A stretch of 64,000 nucleotides of DNA, taken from Lactonifactor longoviformis DSM 17459. Lineage in GTDB: Bacteria; Bacillota; Clostridia; Lachnospirales; Lachnospiraceae. The translations under genes were made by a program, and so were the position numbers. Each line of letters begins with the position of its first letter. The stretch's first letter is position 1. Of the stretch, positions 43,505-52,818 are shown piece after piece. Where the stretch lies: contig NZ_FQVI01000020.1 in NCBI RefSeq assembly GCF_900129135.1, forward strand, positions 1-64,000, given 5' to 3'. The notes under the pieces are model-generated. The model searched no databases. It had not been told where the DNA came from and saw only the letters and a program-made list of their open reading frames with translations.

Positions 43505-44488
43505 ATGGATATGATTAAACGGCCAAGAAGATTAAGAGGAAATGAGGCAATCCGGAAAATGGTCAGAGAGACCAGAATAGACAAGAGCTCTCTGATCTAT
43601 CCGCTGTTCGTAATAGACGGGGAAAACATTGAAGAAGAAATTCCGTCCATGCCGGGACAGTATCGGTTCAGCGTGGACCGGCTGCCCTATGAGCTGGAGC
43701 GTCTCACCAAAGCCGGTGTGGAAAACCTGATGCTATTTGGAATTCCTGCCCATAAAGATGAGATGGGAAGTCAGGCATATGCAGAGAACGGAATTGTTCA
43801 GCGCGCACTCCGGGAAGGGAAGAAACAGTTCCCCGGTCTCTATTATATTACGGATGTATGTATGTGTGAGTATACTTCCCACGGCCACTGCGGTGTGCTC
43901 TGCGGCCATGATGTTGAAAATGATGCAACACTTGAACTCCTGGCAAAAACTGCCCTGTCCCATGTGCAGGCAGGAGCCGATATGGTTGCGCCCTCTGATA
44001 TGATGGACGGCCGTATCCTTGCGCTCCGGAGATGCCTGGACGGCAATGGCTTTAAGGAAACCCCGATTATGTCCTACGCTGTGAAATATGCCTCTGCCTT
44101 TTACGGGCCATTCAGAGACGCTGCAGGTTCAGCCCCGTCTTTCGGGGACAGAAAAAGCTACCAGATGGATTTCCATAACAGAAAAGAGGGAATGAAAGAA
44201 GCGCTTATGGACGTGGATGAGGGCGCTGATATTATTATGGTAAAGCCGGCACTTTCCTATCTTGATGTAATCTCAGAGGTATCTAAGGAAATCAATCTTC
44301 CCATCGCTGCCTACAGCGTAAGCGGGGAATATGCCATGGTAAAGGCTGCGGCTAAGATGGGATATATAGATGAGGCGAAGATTATCTGCGAAATGGCGGT
44401 CAGCACTTACCGGGCGGGAGCGGATATCTATCTTACGTATTTTGCAAAAGAACTGGCCGGATATATGGCCGAAGGGAGAATTGGATAA
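43505..44488 (+). CDS. hemB: Delta-aminolevulinic acid dehydratase (porphobilinogen synthase)
   Basis: A 327-residue HemB. RPRRLRGNEAIRKMVRET at the start, metal-ligand segment DVCMCEYTSHGHCGVL (three Cys, implying a zinc-type active site), and the Schiff-base lysines in MSYAVKYASAFYGPFRDAAG and DIIMVKPALSYLDVI. It condenses two 5-aminolevulinates. It shares one base with hemL (TAATG overlap). Confidence 0.96.
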   Translation: MDMIKRPRRLRGNEAIRKMVRETRIDKSSLIYPLFVIDGENIEEEIPSMPGQYRFSVDRLPYELERLTKAGVENLMLFGIPAHKDEMGSQAYAENGIVQRALREGKKQFPGLYYITDVCMCEYTSHGHCGVLCGHDVENDATLELLAKTALSHVQAGADMVAPSDMMDGRILALRRCLDGNGFKETPIMSYAVKYASAFYGPFRDAAGSAPSFGDRKSYQMDFHNRKEGMKEALMDVDEGADIIMVKPALSYLDVISEVSKEINLPIAAYSVSGEYAMVKAAAKMGYIDEAKIICEMAVSTYRAGADIYLTYFAKELAGYMAEGRIG

Positions 44489-45759
44489 TGACAAGATCAC
44501 AGGAATTATTTCAGAGAGCGGTTAACTATATTCCAGGAGGGGTGAACAGCCCTGTGCGCGCTTACGGGGCCATCGGAGAGACTCCGCGCTTTATACAGGG
44601 CGCGGTGGGAAGCCGTATATTTGACGCGGACGGCAATTCCTATATAGATTTCATCGACTCCTGGGGCCCAATGATTTTAGGCCACAACAATGAGGCAGTC
44701 AAGGAGAGTGTGATCAAGGCCTGTGAAAACGGCTTAAGCTTTGGGTGCGCCACAGAAGTAGAAGTGGATATGGCAGAATTTATCTGTGAGCATATCCCAA
44801 CCATTGAGATGATCCGTATGGTAAACTCCGGTACAGAAGCGGTTATGAGTGCAATTCGTGCTGCCAGAGGATATACCGGAAAGAATAAAATCATTAAATT
44901 CGCAGGCTGTTATCACGGCCACAGCGATGCGATGCTGGTGAGTGCAGGCTCAGGGGTTATGGCCAGCGGCGTTCCAGACAGCGCAGGCGTGCCGAGAGGA
45001 TGCACGGAGGATACCATGCTTGCCATCTACAACGATCTGTCCAGTGTAGAGGCGCTGATGAACGAATGCCGGGATCAGGTGGCCGCAGTGATTGTGGAGC
45101 CGGTAGGAGCTAATATGGGAGTGGTGCCTCCTGCAGAGGGATTTCTCCAGGGACTTCGCAGACTCTGCGATGAGCACAAAGCACTGCTGATTTTTGATGA
45201 GGTGATCACCGGATTCCGTCTGGCCTTTGAAGGGGCTGCAGGCTATTTTCATGTGACGCCGGATCTGACCACATACGGCAAAATCATAGGTGCAGGTATG
45301 CCTGTGGGAGCCTACGGCGGAAGAAAAGAAATCATGGAGATGGTATCCCCTGTGGGCCCGGTATACCAGGCAGGTACGCTGAGCGGCAATCCTGTGGCCA
45401 TGGCAGCAGGGCTGACGCAGCTGAAAATTTTGTATGAACATCAGGAGATCTATACAAACTTAAGAGATAAGGGAGAAAAGCTGTACGGCGGCATCCGTGA
45501 GATTCTGAAAGAAAAGGAAGCTCCCTGTGTCATAAACCATATTGGCTCCCTGGGATGTGTATTCTTTACGAGAGAGCCTGTCACAGACTATGCATCTGCC
45601 AAGACAGCGGATACCAAGGCGTATGCAGAGTATTTCAAACATATGCTGCGTTCGGGCATTCATCTGGCACCGGCTCAGTTCGAAGCTATGTTCCTGTCAG
45701 ATGCCCATACAGAGGAAGATATTCAGGCAACATTAGAGGCAGTCAGAAAGTTTTTCTGA
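44488..45759 (+). CDS. hemL: Glutamate-1-semialdehyde 2,1-aminomutase
   Basis: A 423-residue HemL. YIPGGVNSPVRAYGAIGETP, MVNSGTEAVMSAIRAARG, CYHGHSDAMLV, LIFDEVITGFRLAF and the PLP Lys in TTYGKIIGAGMPVGAYGG are all canonical. It turns glutamate-1-semialdehyde into 5-aminolevulinate. It is the last gene of the hem cluster, followed by the hairpin at 45773. Confidence 0.96.
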   Translation: MTRSQELFQRAVNYIPGGVNSPVRAYGAIGETPRFIQGAVGSRIFDADGNSYIDFIDSWGPMILGHNNEAVKESVIKACENGLSFGCATEVEVDMAEFICEHIPTIEMIRMVNSGTEAVMSAIRAARGYTGKNKIIKFAGCYHGHSDAMLVSAGSGVMASGVPDSAGVPRGCTEDTMLAIYNDLSSVEALMNECRDQVAAVIVEPVGANMGVVPPAEGFLQGLRRLCDEHKALLIFDEVITGFRLAFEGAAGYFHVTPDLTTYGKIIGAGMPVGAYGGRKEIMEMVSPVGPVYQAGTLSGNPVAMAAGLTQLKILYEHQEIYTNLRDKGEKLYGGIREILKEKEAPCVINHIGSLGCVFFTREPVTDYASAKTADTKAYAEYFKHMLRSGIHLAPAQFEAMFLSDAHTEEDIQATLEAVRKFF

Positions 45760-45772
45760 CAGATTCCCTTTA

Positions 45773-45804
45773 GGGGACGGGAGGAATGGGATTCCCCCGT
45801 CCCC
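45773..45804. terminator. GGGGACGGG hairpin after hemL
   Basis: GGGGACGGG (45773-45781) pairs with CCCGTCCCC (45796-45804), with GGAAT/ATTCC continuing the stem above a one-base bulge. No good U-tract follows, so it may be a weak terminator or an mRNA-end stabiliser. It has the same GGGGACGG head as the two long palindromes. Confidence 0.6.
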
Positions 45805-45836
45805 AAGTGATTTTACCGGCAGAGAGGAGGCAGAAA

Positions 45837-47552
45837 ATGGAAGAACAATTTATATTTGCAGGGCTGATTCTATGCCTGTTCATCACCATGATTACGGTGA
45901 TGGCCAGAGAGAACAAAAGGCAGAGAGAGAAAGTCAGGGAAAAAATAAGAGAAATGTGGGGGAATATACCGGATAAAGAGTATTCCAGGGATCTCCTGGA
46001 CTCCATTTCCCACTATTTCATGCGCCGGGAAAGCCAGGAGAGCGGCTTTTTCCTGGATGATATAACCTGGAACGATCTGGATCTGGACAGAATCTTTATG
46101 CTTATGAACCAGACCATGTCTTCTCTGGGGGAAGATTATCTTTACTATATGCTGAGAAAACCAGAATTCACACCAGAAAAGCTACAGGAACGTCAGCGTC
46201 TGGCAGATTATTTCAGAGGACACCAGGAAGAGAGAGTGCGCCTGCAGCTTCTTCTGGGCAATCTCAAGCGTCTTCCGACGGTCTCACTGTCAGACTCCCT
46301 GTATGTTCTCACAGATGCTAAAGAACATAAGAGAGGAAAGCACATTGCCTGTGCTCTTTTGATGATCCTGAGTATTCTGGCTATGATTGTGATTCCAAAA
46401 TACGGAGTCTTCCTCATGCTGGGCATGATGGTCTTTAACGTGATTCAGTATCTCTTCAGCAAACAGGAGATCGAGACGTATCTGTCCTGCATCCGGAGCA
46501 TTATGAGAATCCTGGAAGCGGCAAAAGAAACCTGTAAACTGCAGATGCCGGAGCTGTCGGAGTATCTGGAACAGATAAAAAAGGCGAGAAATGAACTTGG
46601 ACAGTTCAGCAGAGGCGCCGGGCTTGTCATGAACAGAAGCGACGCGGGCGGCGGCCTGGAGACGATTATTCTGGATTATATCCGCATGATCTTTCACGTA
46701 GATATGATAAAGTTTAACAGTATGCTCAAGGAACTTCAGAAACACTTTGGAGCGGTGGAAACACTGATGGAGACGTTCGGGTTTCTGGACAGCTGTATCG
46801 CAGTGGCCTCTTTTCGGGAGGTTATGCCCTATACCTGTATTCCTCAGTTTGAAGCACCGGGGAAACGTGCTGCCATGGAGGTGACAAATCTGTATCATCC
46901 TCTCATCAAAGAACCGGTTGCCAACAGTATTGCTGTGGCAGGGGGAACCCTGGTTACCGGCTCCAATGCCTCTGGAAAATCAACGTTTCTGAAGAACGTT
47001 GCCGTGAATGCCATCCTGGCACAGACGATTGGACTGTGCGTGGCCTCAGAATACAAAAGTTGTTATCTGCGGGTGATGACATCCATGGCTTTAAGGGATG
47101 ATCTGCTGAGCAAAGAGAGCTATTATATTGTAGAAATCAAGTCCCTGAACCGGATTCTTAAAGCTGCCCGCAAGACCACACCGCTGCTCTGTGTGATTGA
47201 CGAGGTGCTGAGGGGAACGAATACCATTGAGAGAATCGCTGCATCCTCTAATATTCTGGCAGCTCTGTGCCAGGATCACGTCCTTTCCTTCGCGGCAACC
47301 CATGACATTGAGCTGTCATATATGCTGGAAGCGCTGTACACAAATTATCATTTCGAGGAAGAGGTAAAGGAGCACGATGTAGTCTTCAACTATCTGCTGA
47401 AAAAGGGACGGGCCACCACCAGGAATGCCATCCGGCTTCTTGAGATGATAGGCTATGACCAAAAGATAATAGAAAACGCCAAACGGGCGGCTGAAATTTT
47501 TGAGAAAAAGGGAGCCTGGGCTCCTGTGAAGAAAGAGGAGGGGCAATGTTAG
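45837..47552 (+). CDS. Membrane-associated MutS-family ATPase
   Basis: A 571-residue protein behind AGAGGAGG. N-terminal hydrophobic helix (~5-23), a basic segment, two further hydrophobic stretches around ~180-225, then a MutS-type ATPase domain: TLVTGSNASGKSTFLKNVAV (~384), and CVIDEVLRGTNTIERIAAS (Walker B plus signature, ~460). The mismatch-recognition domain I of MutS is absent, as is the Smr domain of MutS2. It belongs to the group of short MutS-like proteins whose function is unknown. The stop is overlapped by the rnhA start. Confidence 0.85.
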   Translation: MEEQFIFAGLILCLFITMITVMARENKRQREKVREKIREMWGNIPDKEYSRDLLDSISHYFMRRESQESGFFLDDITWNDLDLDRIFMLMNQTMSSLGEDYLYYMLRKPEFTPEKLQERQRLADYFRGHQEERVRLQLLLGNLKRLPTVSLSDSLYVLTDAKEHKRGKHIACALLMILSILAMIVIPKYGVFLMLGMMVFNVIQYLFSKQEIETYLSCIRSIMRILEAAKETCKLQMPELSEYLEQIKKARNELGQFSRGAGLVMNRSDAGGGLETIILDYIRMIFHVDMIKFNSMLKELQKHFGAVETLMETFGFLDSCIAVASFREVMPYTCIPQFEAPGKRAAMEVTNLYHPLIKEPVANSIAVAGGTLVTGSNASGKSTFLKNVAVNAILAQTIGLCVASEYKSCYLRVMTSMALRDDLLSKESYYIVEIKSLNRILKAARKTTPLLCVIDEVLRGTNTIERIAASSNILAALCQDHVLSFAATHDIELSYMLEALYTNYHFEEEVKEHDVVFNYLLKKGRATTRNAIRLLEMIGYDQKIIENAKRAAEIFEKKGAWAPVKKEEGQC

Positions 47553-48034
47553 TAAAGATATACACAGACGGATCTGCCAGAGGCAACCCTGACGGGCCGG
47601 GAGGATACGGGACAGTCCTCCACTATACAGACAGCAGGGGACAGCTTCACAAGCGGGAATACTCCCAGGGATATAAGCAAACCACCAATAACCGGATGGA
47701 GCTGATGGCAGCCATCGCAGGCCTGGAGGCGCTGACCCGTCCCTGCCAGGTGGAGCTGTACTCGGACTCCAAATACCTGGTGGATGCCTTCAATCAGCAC
47801 TGGGTCGACAGCTGGCTGAAAAAGGGCTGGAAACGGGGAAAGAATGAACCCGTAAAAAATGTGGACCTTTGGAAACGGCTGCTAAAAGCAAAGGAGCCTC
47901 ACCAGGTAACATTCATCTGGGTCAAAGGCCACAACGGCCACGAGGAGAATGAGAGATGTGACTTTTTGGCCACCCAGGCCGCTGATTCCGGGGATCTCAT
48001 CGAAGACACGGTGCAAGAATTTGGCTTGAAATAG
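47546..48034 (+). CDS. rnhA: Ribonuclease HI
   Basis: A 162-residue RNase HI. The four acidic catalytic positions are visible: IYTDGSARGNPDGPGG (Asp), ELMAAIAGLEAL (Glu), YSDSKYLVDAF (Asp) and GHNGHEENERCDFLA (His and Asp). It cuts RNA in RNA-DNA hybrids. Overlaps the MutS-like gene by 7 bases. Confidence 0.95.
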   Translation: MLVKIYTDGSARGNPDGPGGYGTVLHYTDSRGQLHKREYSQGYKQTTNNRMELMAAIAGLEALTRPCQVELYSDSKYLVDAFNQHWVDSWLKKGWKRGKNEPVKNVDLWKRLLKAKEPHQVTFIWVKGHNGHEENERCDFLATQAADSGDLIEDTVQEFGLK

Positions 48035-48144
48035 GCGTAATCCTATGATATGATTAACGACAGAAAATATTGCGTCCGACAGGATATGATTCATATAGAA
48101 CTCCGGAAAAAGGACCAAGGATGAAAACAGGAGGTAATAACAAC

Positions 48145-50784
48145 GTGCAGAAATATGGAGTAAATGAACTTCGTAAAATGTTTTTAGAATTTTTTGAGAG
48201 CAAAGGACATCTGGCAATGAAGAGTTTTTCTCTGGTGCCTCACAACGACAAGAGTCTGCTTTTGATCAATTCCGGCATGGCTCCCTTAAAGCCGTACTTT
48301 ACAGGGGCTGAAGTTCCGCCGAGAAAGAGAGTGACAACCTGCCAGAAATGTATCCGAACTGGAGATATTGAGATAGTGGGAAAGACCGCCCGCCACGGCA
48401 CATTTTTTGAAATGCTGGGCAATTTTTCCTTTGGGGATTATTTTAAAAAAGAGTCCATCGCGTGGACCTGGGAATTTCTTACGGAAGTAATCGGTCTGGA
48501 ACCGGACCGCCTCTATCCCTCTATCTACCTGGATGATGAAGAAGCCTTTGAAATCTGGAATAAAGATATCGGCATAGCACCCGAGCGCATTTTCCGCTTT
48601 GGAAAGGAAGATAATTTCTGGGAGCACGGGGCAGGTCCCTGCGGTCCCTGTTCTGAAGTATATTACGATCGTGGGGAAAAGTTCGGCTGCGGAAAGCCGG
48701 ACTGTACCGTAGGCTGTGACTGCGATCGGTATATGGAAGTTTGGAATAACGTATTTACCCAGTTTGACAATGACGGCAACGGCAATTATACAGAGCTGGA
48801 TTATAAGAACATTGACACCGGTATGGGACTGGAGCGTCTGGCAGTGGTGGTACAGGAGGTAGATTCTATCTTCGATATAGATACCATAGAAGCCCTGCGG
48901 AACAAGGTCTGTGAGATTGCCGGGGTTACCTATAAGGAAAAGGAAGAGCAGGATGTCTCTATCCGTCTGATTACGGACCATATCCGTTCCACGACCTTTA
49001 TGATCTCCGACGGCATTATGCCTACCAATGAAGGGAGAGGCTACGTCCTGCGCCGTCTGATCCGCCGGGCTGCCCGCCATGGCCGTCTCCTTGGAATCGA
49101 AGGCCGCTTCCTTGCAAAATTAAGCGCTACCGTTATCGAAGAATCCAAGGACGGATATCCGGAGCTGGAGGAAAAAAGAGATTTTATCTTTAAAGTACTG
49201 AACCAGGAAGAGGAGCAGTTTAATAAAACCATTGATCAGGGTCTGCGTATTCTTGGGGAATTAGTGGACAAGATGCAGGCGGAGGGAACCAGAGAACTGT
49301 CCGGGGAAGATGCGTTCAAATTATACGATACCTACGGATTCCCCATTGATCTGACAAAAGAAATCTTAGAAGAAAAGAACTATACCATAGACGAAGCGGG
49401 ATTCCGTGAAGCAATGGAAGAACAGCGTCAGAAGGCCAGAAATGCCAGAGAAGTCACCAACTATATGGGCGCTGACGCGACCGTATATGACAGCATTGAC
49501 CCTACCGTTACGACCGTGTTTGTTGGATACGATAAATTAGAATACGAATCAGAGGTAACCGTTCTCACCACAGAGACGGAGCTTACAGATGCGCTGACCG
49601 ACGGACAGAAGGGAACTGTGTTTGTAAAGGAAACACCTTTCTATGCAACTATGGGCGGTCAGGAAGGAGATTCCGGGACCATTACAGTCGGAGATTCCCT
49701 CTTCCAGGTAGAGGATACCATCAAGCTGCTGGGAGACAAAGTGGGCCATGTGGGCCATATTGTCAAAGGGATGATTAAGACAGGAGATAAAGTAACCCTT
49801 CGTGTATCGGCCAGAGGGAGAGCGGATACCTGCAAGAATCACAGTGCCACCCACCTTCTTCAAAAAGCTCTGAAAACTGTGCTGGGCGCTCACGTAGAGC
49901 AGAAGGGGTCTTTGGTAACCCCCGACAGACTCCGTTTCGACTTTGCCCACTTCCAGGCTATGACCCAGGAAGAACTGGATAAAGTAGAAGCAATCGTAAA
50001 TGAAGAGATCCAGAAGGCACTTCCTGTGGAAACACAGGTTATGAGTCTGGAAGACGCCAAGAAAACAGGAGCTGTGGCTCTGTTCGGAGAAAAATACGGC
50101 GACAATGTCAGAGTGGTATCCATGGGGGACTATTCCAGGGAACTCTGCGGCGGTACTCATGTGCCCAACACAAGCGCCATTACTACGTTCAAAATCATTT
50201 CAGAGGCTGGTATTGCCGCAGGTGTCCGCCGAATTGAGGCACTGACCGGCGACAGTGTTTTTGCGTATTATAAAAAAATAGAAGAGAAACTGAAAGATGC
50301 TGCGGCTATGCTCCGGACAGCCCCGGGTGAGGTTTCAGAGAAAATTGCCCATCTGCAGGCTGAGCTAAAGACTCTTCACAGTGAGAACGAGTCTCTGAAG
50401 AGTAAGCTGGCACAGGATGCAGTAGGCGATGTCATGAGCCAGGTGCAGGACGTTAAAGGCGTGAAGCTTCTTGCAGCCGCAGTGGAAGATGTAGATATGA
50501 ACGGCCTGCGGGATCTGGGCGATCAGTTAAAAGAGAAACTTGGAGAAGGCGTCGTGATTCTGGCATCCACTATGGGCGGCAAGGTAAGTCTCTTAGCTAT
50601 GGCAACCCAGGGAGCTATGGATAAGGGGGCCCATGCGGGCAATCTGATTAAGGGAACTGCAGCTGTTGTAGGCGGAGGCGGAGGCGGCCGTCCCAATATG
50701 GCCCAGGCCGGAGGCAAAAACCCGGAAAAAGTTCCGGAAGCGCTTGAGACAGCAGCAAATCTGCTGAGAGAACAGCTAAAATAA
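48145..50784 (+). CDS. alaS: Alanyl-tRNA synthetase
   Basis: An 879-residue AlaRS. The start is GTG 48145, 9 bases after AGGAGGT; upstream in-frame ATGs would put the ribosome site inside the gene. Class II motifs are seen in YGVNELRKMFLEFFESKGH, RVTTCQKCIRTGDIEIVG, and FFEMLGNFSFGDYFKKE; the editing domain has the zinc motif CKNHSATHLLQKAL and RELCGGTHVPNT; the C-terminal oligomerisation domain ends in GGGGGGRPNMAQAGGKNP. No T-box leader is visible in the 110 bases upstream. Confidence 0.97.
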   Translation: MQKYGVNELRKMFLEFFESKGHLAMKSFSLVPHNDKSLLLINSGMAPLKPYFTGAEVPPRKRVTTCQKCIRTGDIEIVGKTARHGTFFEMLGNFSFGDYFKKESIAWTWEFLTEVIGLEPDRLYPSIYLDDEEAFEIWNKDIGIAPERIFRFGKEDNFWEHGAGPCGPCSEVYYDRGEKFGCGKPDCTVGCDCDRYMEVWNNVFTQFDNDGNGNYTELDYKNIDTGMGLERLAVVVQEVDSIFDIDTIEALRNKVCEIAGVTYKEKEEQDVSIRLITDHIRSTTFMISDGIMPTNEGRGYVLRRLIRRAARHGRLLGIEGRFLAKLSATVIEESKDGYPELEEKRDFIFKVLNQEEEQFNKTIDQGLRILGELVDKMQAEGTRELSGEDAFKLYDTYGFPIDLTKEILEEKNYTIDEAGFREAMEEQRQKARNAREVTNYMGADATVYDSIDPTVTTVFVGYDKLEYESEVTVLTTETELTDALTDGQKGTVFVKETPFYATMGGQEGDSGTITVGDSLFQVEDTIKLLGDKVGHVGHIVKGMIKTGDKVTLRVSARGRADTCKNHSATHLLQKALKTVLGAHVEQKGSLVTPDRLRFDFAHFQAMTQEELDKVEAIVNEEIQKALPVETQVMSLEDAKKTGAVALFGEKYGDNVRVVSMGDYSRELCGGTHVPNTSAITTFKIISEAGIAAGVRRIEALTGDSVFAYYKKIEEKLKDAAAMLRTAPGEVSEKIAHLQAELKTLHSENESLKSKLAQDAVGDVMSQVQDVKGVKLLAAAVEDVDMNGLRDLGDQLKEKLGEGVVILASTMGGKVSLLAMATQGAMDKGAHAGNLIKGTAAVVGGGGGGRPNMAQAGGKNPEKVPEALETAANLLREQLK

Positions 50785-50814
50785 AGAAAAAATAAAAAAA
50801 ACCTTCGAAACAGG

Positions 50815-50842
50815 TTGACGAATGGGAAAAATCTGCTATAAT
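50815..50842 (+). promoter_or_regulatory. Promoter of rpsU
   Basis: TTGACG (50815-50820) and TATAAT (50837-50842) with a 16-base spacer, just after alaS. Confidence 0.75.
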
Positions 50843-50919
50843 ATTTTTGTGCAGTAAAAAATACCCAGACAGTTGTATTATGCACAATCTACAACTGGAG
50901 GGAGGTTAGGTGTGAGACT

Positions 50920-51096
50920 ATGTCAAATGTTATCGTAAAAGAGAACGAGACTTTGGATAGCGCTTTACGCAGATTTAAGCGTAGTTGTGCCAAAGCCGGC
51001 ATTCAGCAGGAGATTCGTAAGAGAGAACATTACGAAAAACCAAGCGTTCGCCGTAAGAAAAAATCTGAAGCCGCTAGAAAACGTAAATATAATTAA
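50920..51096 (+). CDS. rpsU: 30S ribosomal protein S21
   Basis: A 58-residue basic protein, [20 protein letters not shown] at the start and a lysine/arginine-rich tail [19 protein letters not shown], matching bS21 in length and sequence. GGAGG lies at 50901, 14 bases upstream of the ATG, a longer spacing than usual. Strong promoter upstream and terminator downstream. Confidence 0.96.
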   Translation: MSNVIVKENETLDSALRRFKRSCAKAGIQQEIRKREHYEKPSVRRKKKSEAARKRKYN

Positions 51097-51107
51097 TGTG
51101 CAGTAAA

Positions 51108-51137
51108 AGTCCTTGGCTTGTTGCCAGGGACTTTTTT
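51108..51137 (+). terminator. Intrinsic terminator after rpsU
   Basis: AGTCCTTGGC (51108-51117) pairs with GCCAGGGACT (51123-51132, one G-U) followed by T. It ends 19 bases before the cardiolipin synthase start, so read-through of it may supply that gene. Confidence 0.88.
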
Positions 51138-51156
51138 ACAGAGGAACGGTGCGGGT

Positions 51157-52692
51157 ATGAAGAAATTAATCAAACTAGTTTTTAGCCGGATCTTCGTAGT
51201 AGCTCTGGCCATTCTGCTGGAATTGGCGTGGATTGCCGCTCTGGTCTGGGGGATCAGTGCAATCTCTACCCATGTGGCAAGAATTATTTCAATTTTAAGT
51301 CTGTTTTTGGTATTATGGATTGTAAACAAAAAAATCAATCCTTCTTATAAATTAGCCTGGACAATATTGATTCTGACCATTCCATTTTTCGGGGTAACCA
51401 TCTATTTTCTGTTTGGAAAGTCCAGAATTGCGAAAAAAATGTCAAGGGAGTTTCAGTATGTTTTAAACCGCATATCCGATCTGATCCAGGAGGACCCAGA
51501 GGTCCGCGCTGAACTGGAGGAGGAGGACAAAGGCATCTCCAACCAGTCTCAATATATCAGGGATCATGCGGGCTTTCCGGTTTATAAAAATACAATTACT
51601 GAATACTATTCGGTGGGAGATGATATGTTCCCGGCGATGATCGAGGAATTAGAGAAGGCGCAGCATTTTATTTTCCTGGAATATTTTATTATTAATGACG
51701 GCCGTATGTGGCAGACGGTTCTTGAGATCCTGGAGAGAAAGGCAAAAGAGGGAGTGGATGTCAGACTGATTTACGATGACATGGGCTGTGCGACTACCCT
51801 TCCCTATCACTTTTATAAGCAGCTCCAGTCAAAGGGCATCAAGTGCGCTTCCTTTAACCCTTTGCGGCCGATCCTGAATATCATACTGAATAATAGGGAC
51901 CACAGAAAAATACTGGTAATAGACGGGCATACGGGCTTTACAGGGGGCATTAATCTGGCCGATGAGTATATCAATGAAAAAGACAGATTCGGCCACTGGA
52001 AAGACACAGGAATAATGCTGAAGGGCGAGGCAGTATGGAATTTCACGGTTATGTTTCTGCAGATGTGGTGCGTGATTACAAAAATGAAATGTGACTTTAA
52101 AGAGTTCGAACCACACATGTATCATCCGGGCCCCTTTGCCAGCGACGGGTTTGTCCAGCCCTACAGTGACACCCCCCTGGATGAAGAGATTGTGGGGGAG
52201 AATGTCTATCTGAATATAATCAACCGGGCAAAAAAATATATTTATATCTGTACCCCGTATCTGATTATAGACAATGAAATGATGACAGCTCTGTGCCTTG
52301 CTTCTAAGAGTGGTGTAGAGGTGACGATTCTGACTCCTGGAATTCCGGATAAAAAAATGGTGTTTCTGCTGACCCAGTCCTACTATGAACAGCTGTTGGA
52401 AGCAGGGGTTAAGATTTACGAATATACCCCCGGATTCCTTCACGCAAAATCCTTTGTGTGTGACGATGAGGTTGGTGCTGTGGGAACTGTAAATATGGAT
52501 TACAGAAGTCTGTATCTCCACTTTGAATGCGGTACCTGGATGTATAAGAGCAATGCCATTATGCAGATTAAGATGGATATGCTCAGTATGCTTCCAAAGT
52601 GTAATGAGATCACACTGGAATTCTGCAGGAACAGAAATATTGTTGTCCGGGGTATGCAGAGTATTCTGCGCCTGTTTGCACCGATGCTGTGA
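51157..52692 (+). CDS. cls: Cardiolipin synthase (phospholipase D family)
   Basis: A 511-residue membrane enzyme. ATG 51157 is chosen as the start of the KKLIKLVFSRIF N-terminus. Two transmembrane helices (~10-30 and ~60-85), then two HKD active sites: DHRKILVIDGHTGFTGGIN (~240) and HAKSFVCDDEVGAVGTVN (~430). It joins two phosphatidylglycerols. It is typical of single cls genes in Clostridia. Confidence 0.94.
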   Translation: MKKLIKLVFSRIFVVALAILLELAWIAALVWGISAISTHVARIISILSLFLVLWIVNKKINPSYKLAWTILILTIPFFGVTIYFLFGKSRIAKKMSREFQYVLNRISDLIQEDPEVRAELEEEDKGISNQSQYIRDHAGFPVYKNTITEYYSVGDDMFPAMIEELEKAQHFIFLEYFIINDGRMWQTVLEILERKAKEGVDVRLIYDDMGCATTLPYHFYKQLQSKGIKCASFNPLRPILNIILNNRDHRKILVIDGHTGFTGGINLADEYINEKDRFGHWKDTGIMLKGEAVWNFTVMFLQMWCVITKMKCDFKEFEPHMYHPGPFASDGFVQPYSDTPLDEEIVGENVYLNIINRAKKYIYICTPYLIIDNEMMTALCLASKSGVEVTILTPGIPDKKMVFLLTQSYYEQLLEAGVKIYEYTPGFLHAKSFVCDDEVGAVGTVNMDYRSLYLHFECGTWMYKSNAIMQIKMDMLSMLPKCNEITLEFCRNRNIVVRGMQSILRLFAPML

Positions 52693-52696
52693 TATC

Positions 52697-52724
52697 TTAA
52701 CGAAATTTTAACATTTCTTTAATT
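52697..52724 (+). promoter_or_regulatory. Three phased TTAACA-like repeats (PhoP-box-like)
   Basis: TTAACG (52697-52702), TTAACA (52708-52713) and TTAATT (52719-52724) are spaced exactly 11 bases, the geometry of PhoP-type direct-repeat operators of Firmicutes (TTAACA-N5-TTAACA). A candidate -10, TATGAT (52757-52762), lies downstream. Suggests an OmpR-family activator acts on the gene at 52819. Confidence 0.5.
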
Positions 52725-52818
52725 TGCAGATGGATTGCTGGTATTTTACAGAGGTCTATGATAAAATGACCAAGTAAACTAACACCGTCTGCATTTTTAG
52801 ATAGAAGGGAGTAGTTTT

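Noticed and set aside
48035-48144. A T-box leader in front of alaS
   Set aside because: The gap is only 110 bases and holds no T-box sequence or specifier stem.
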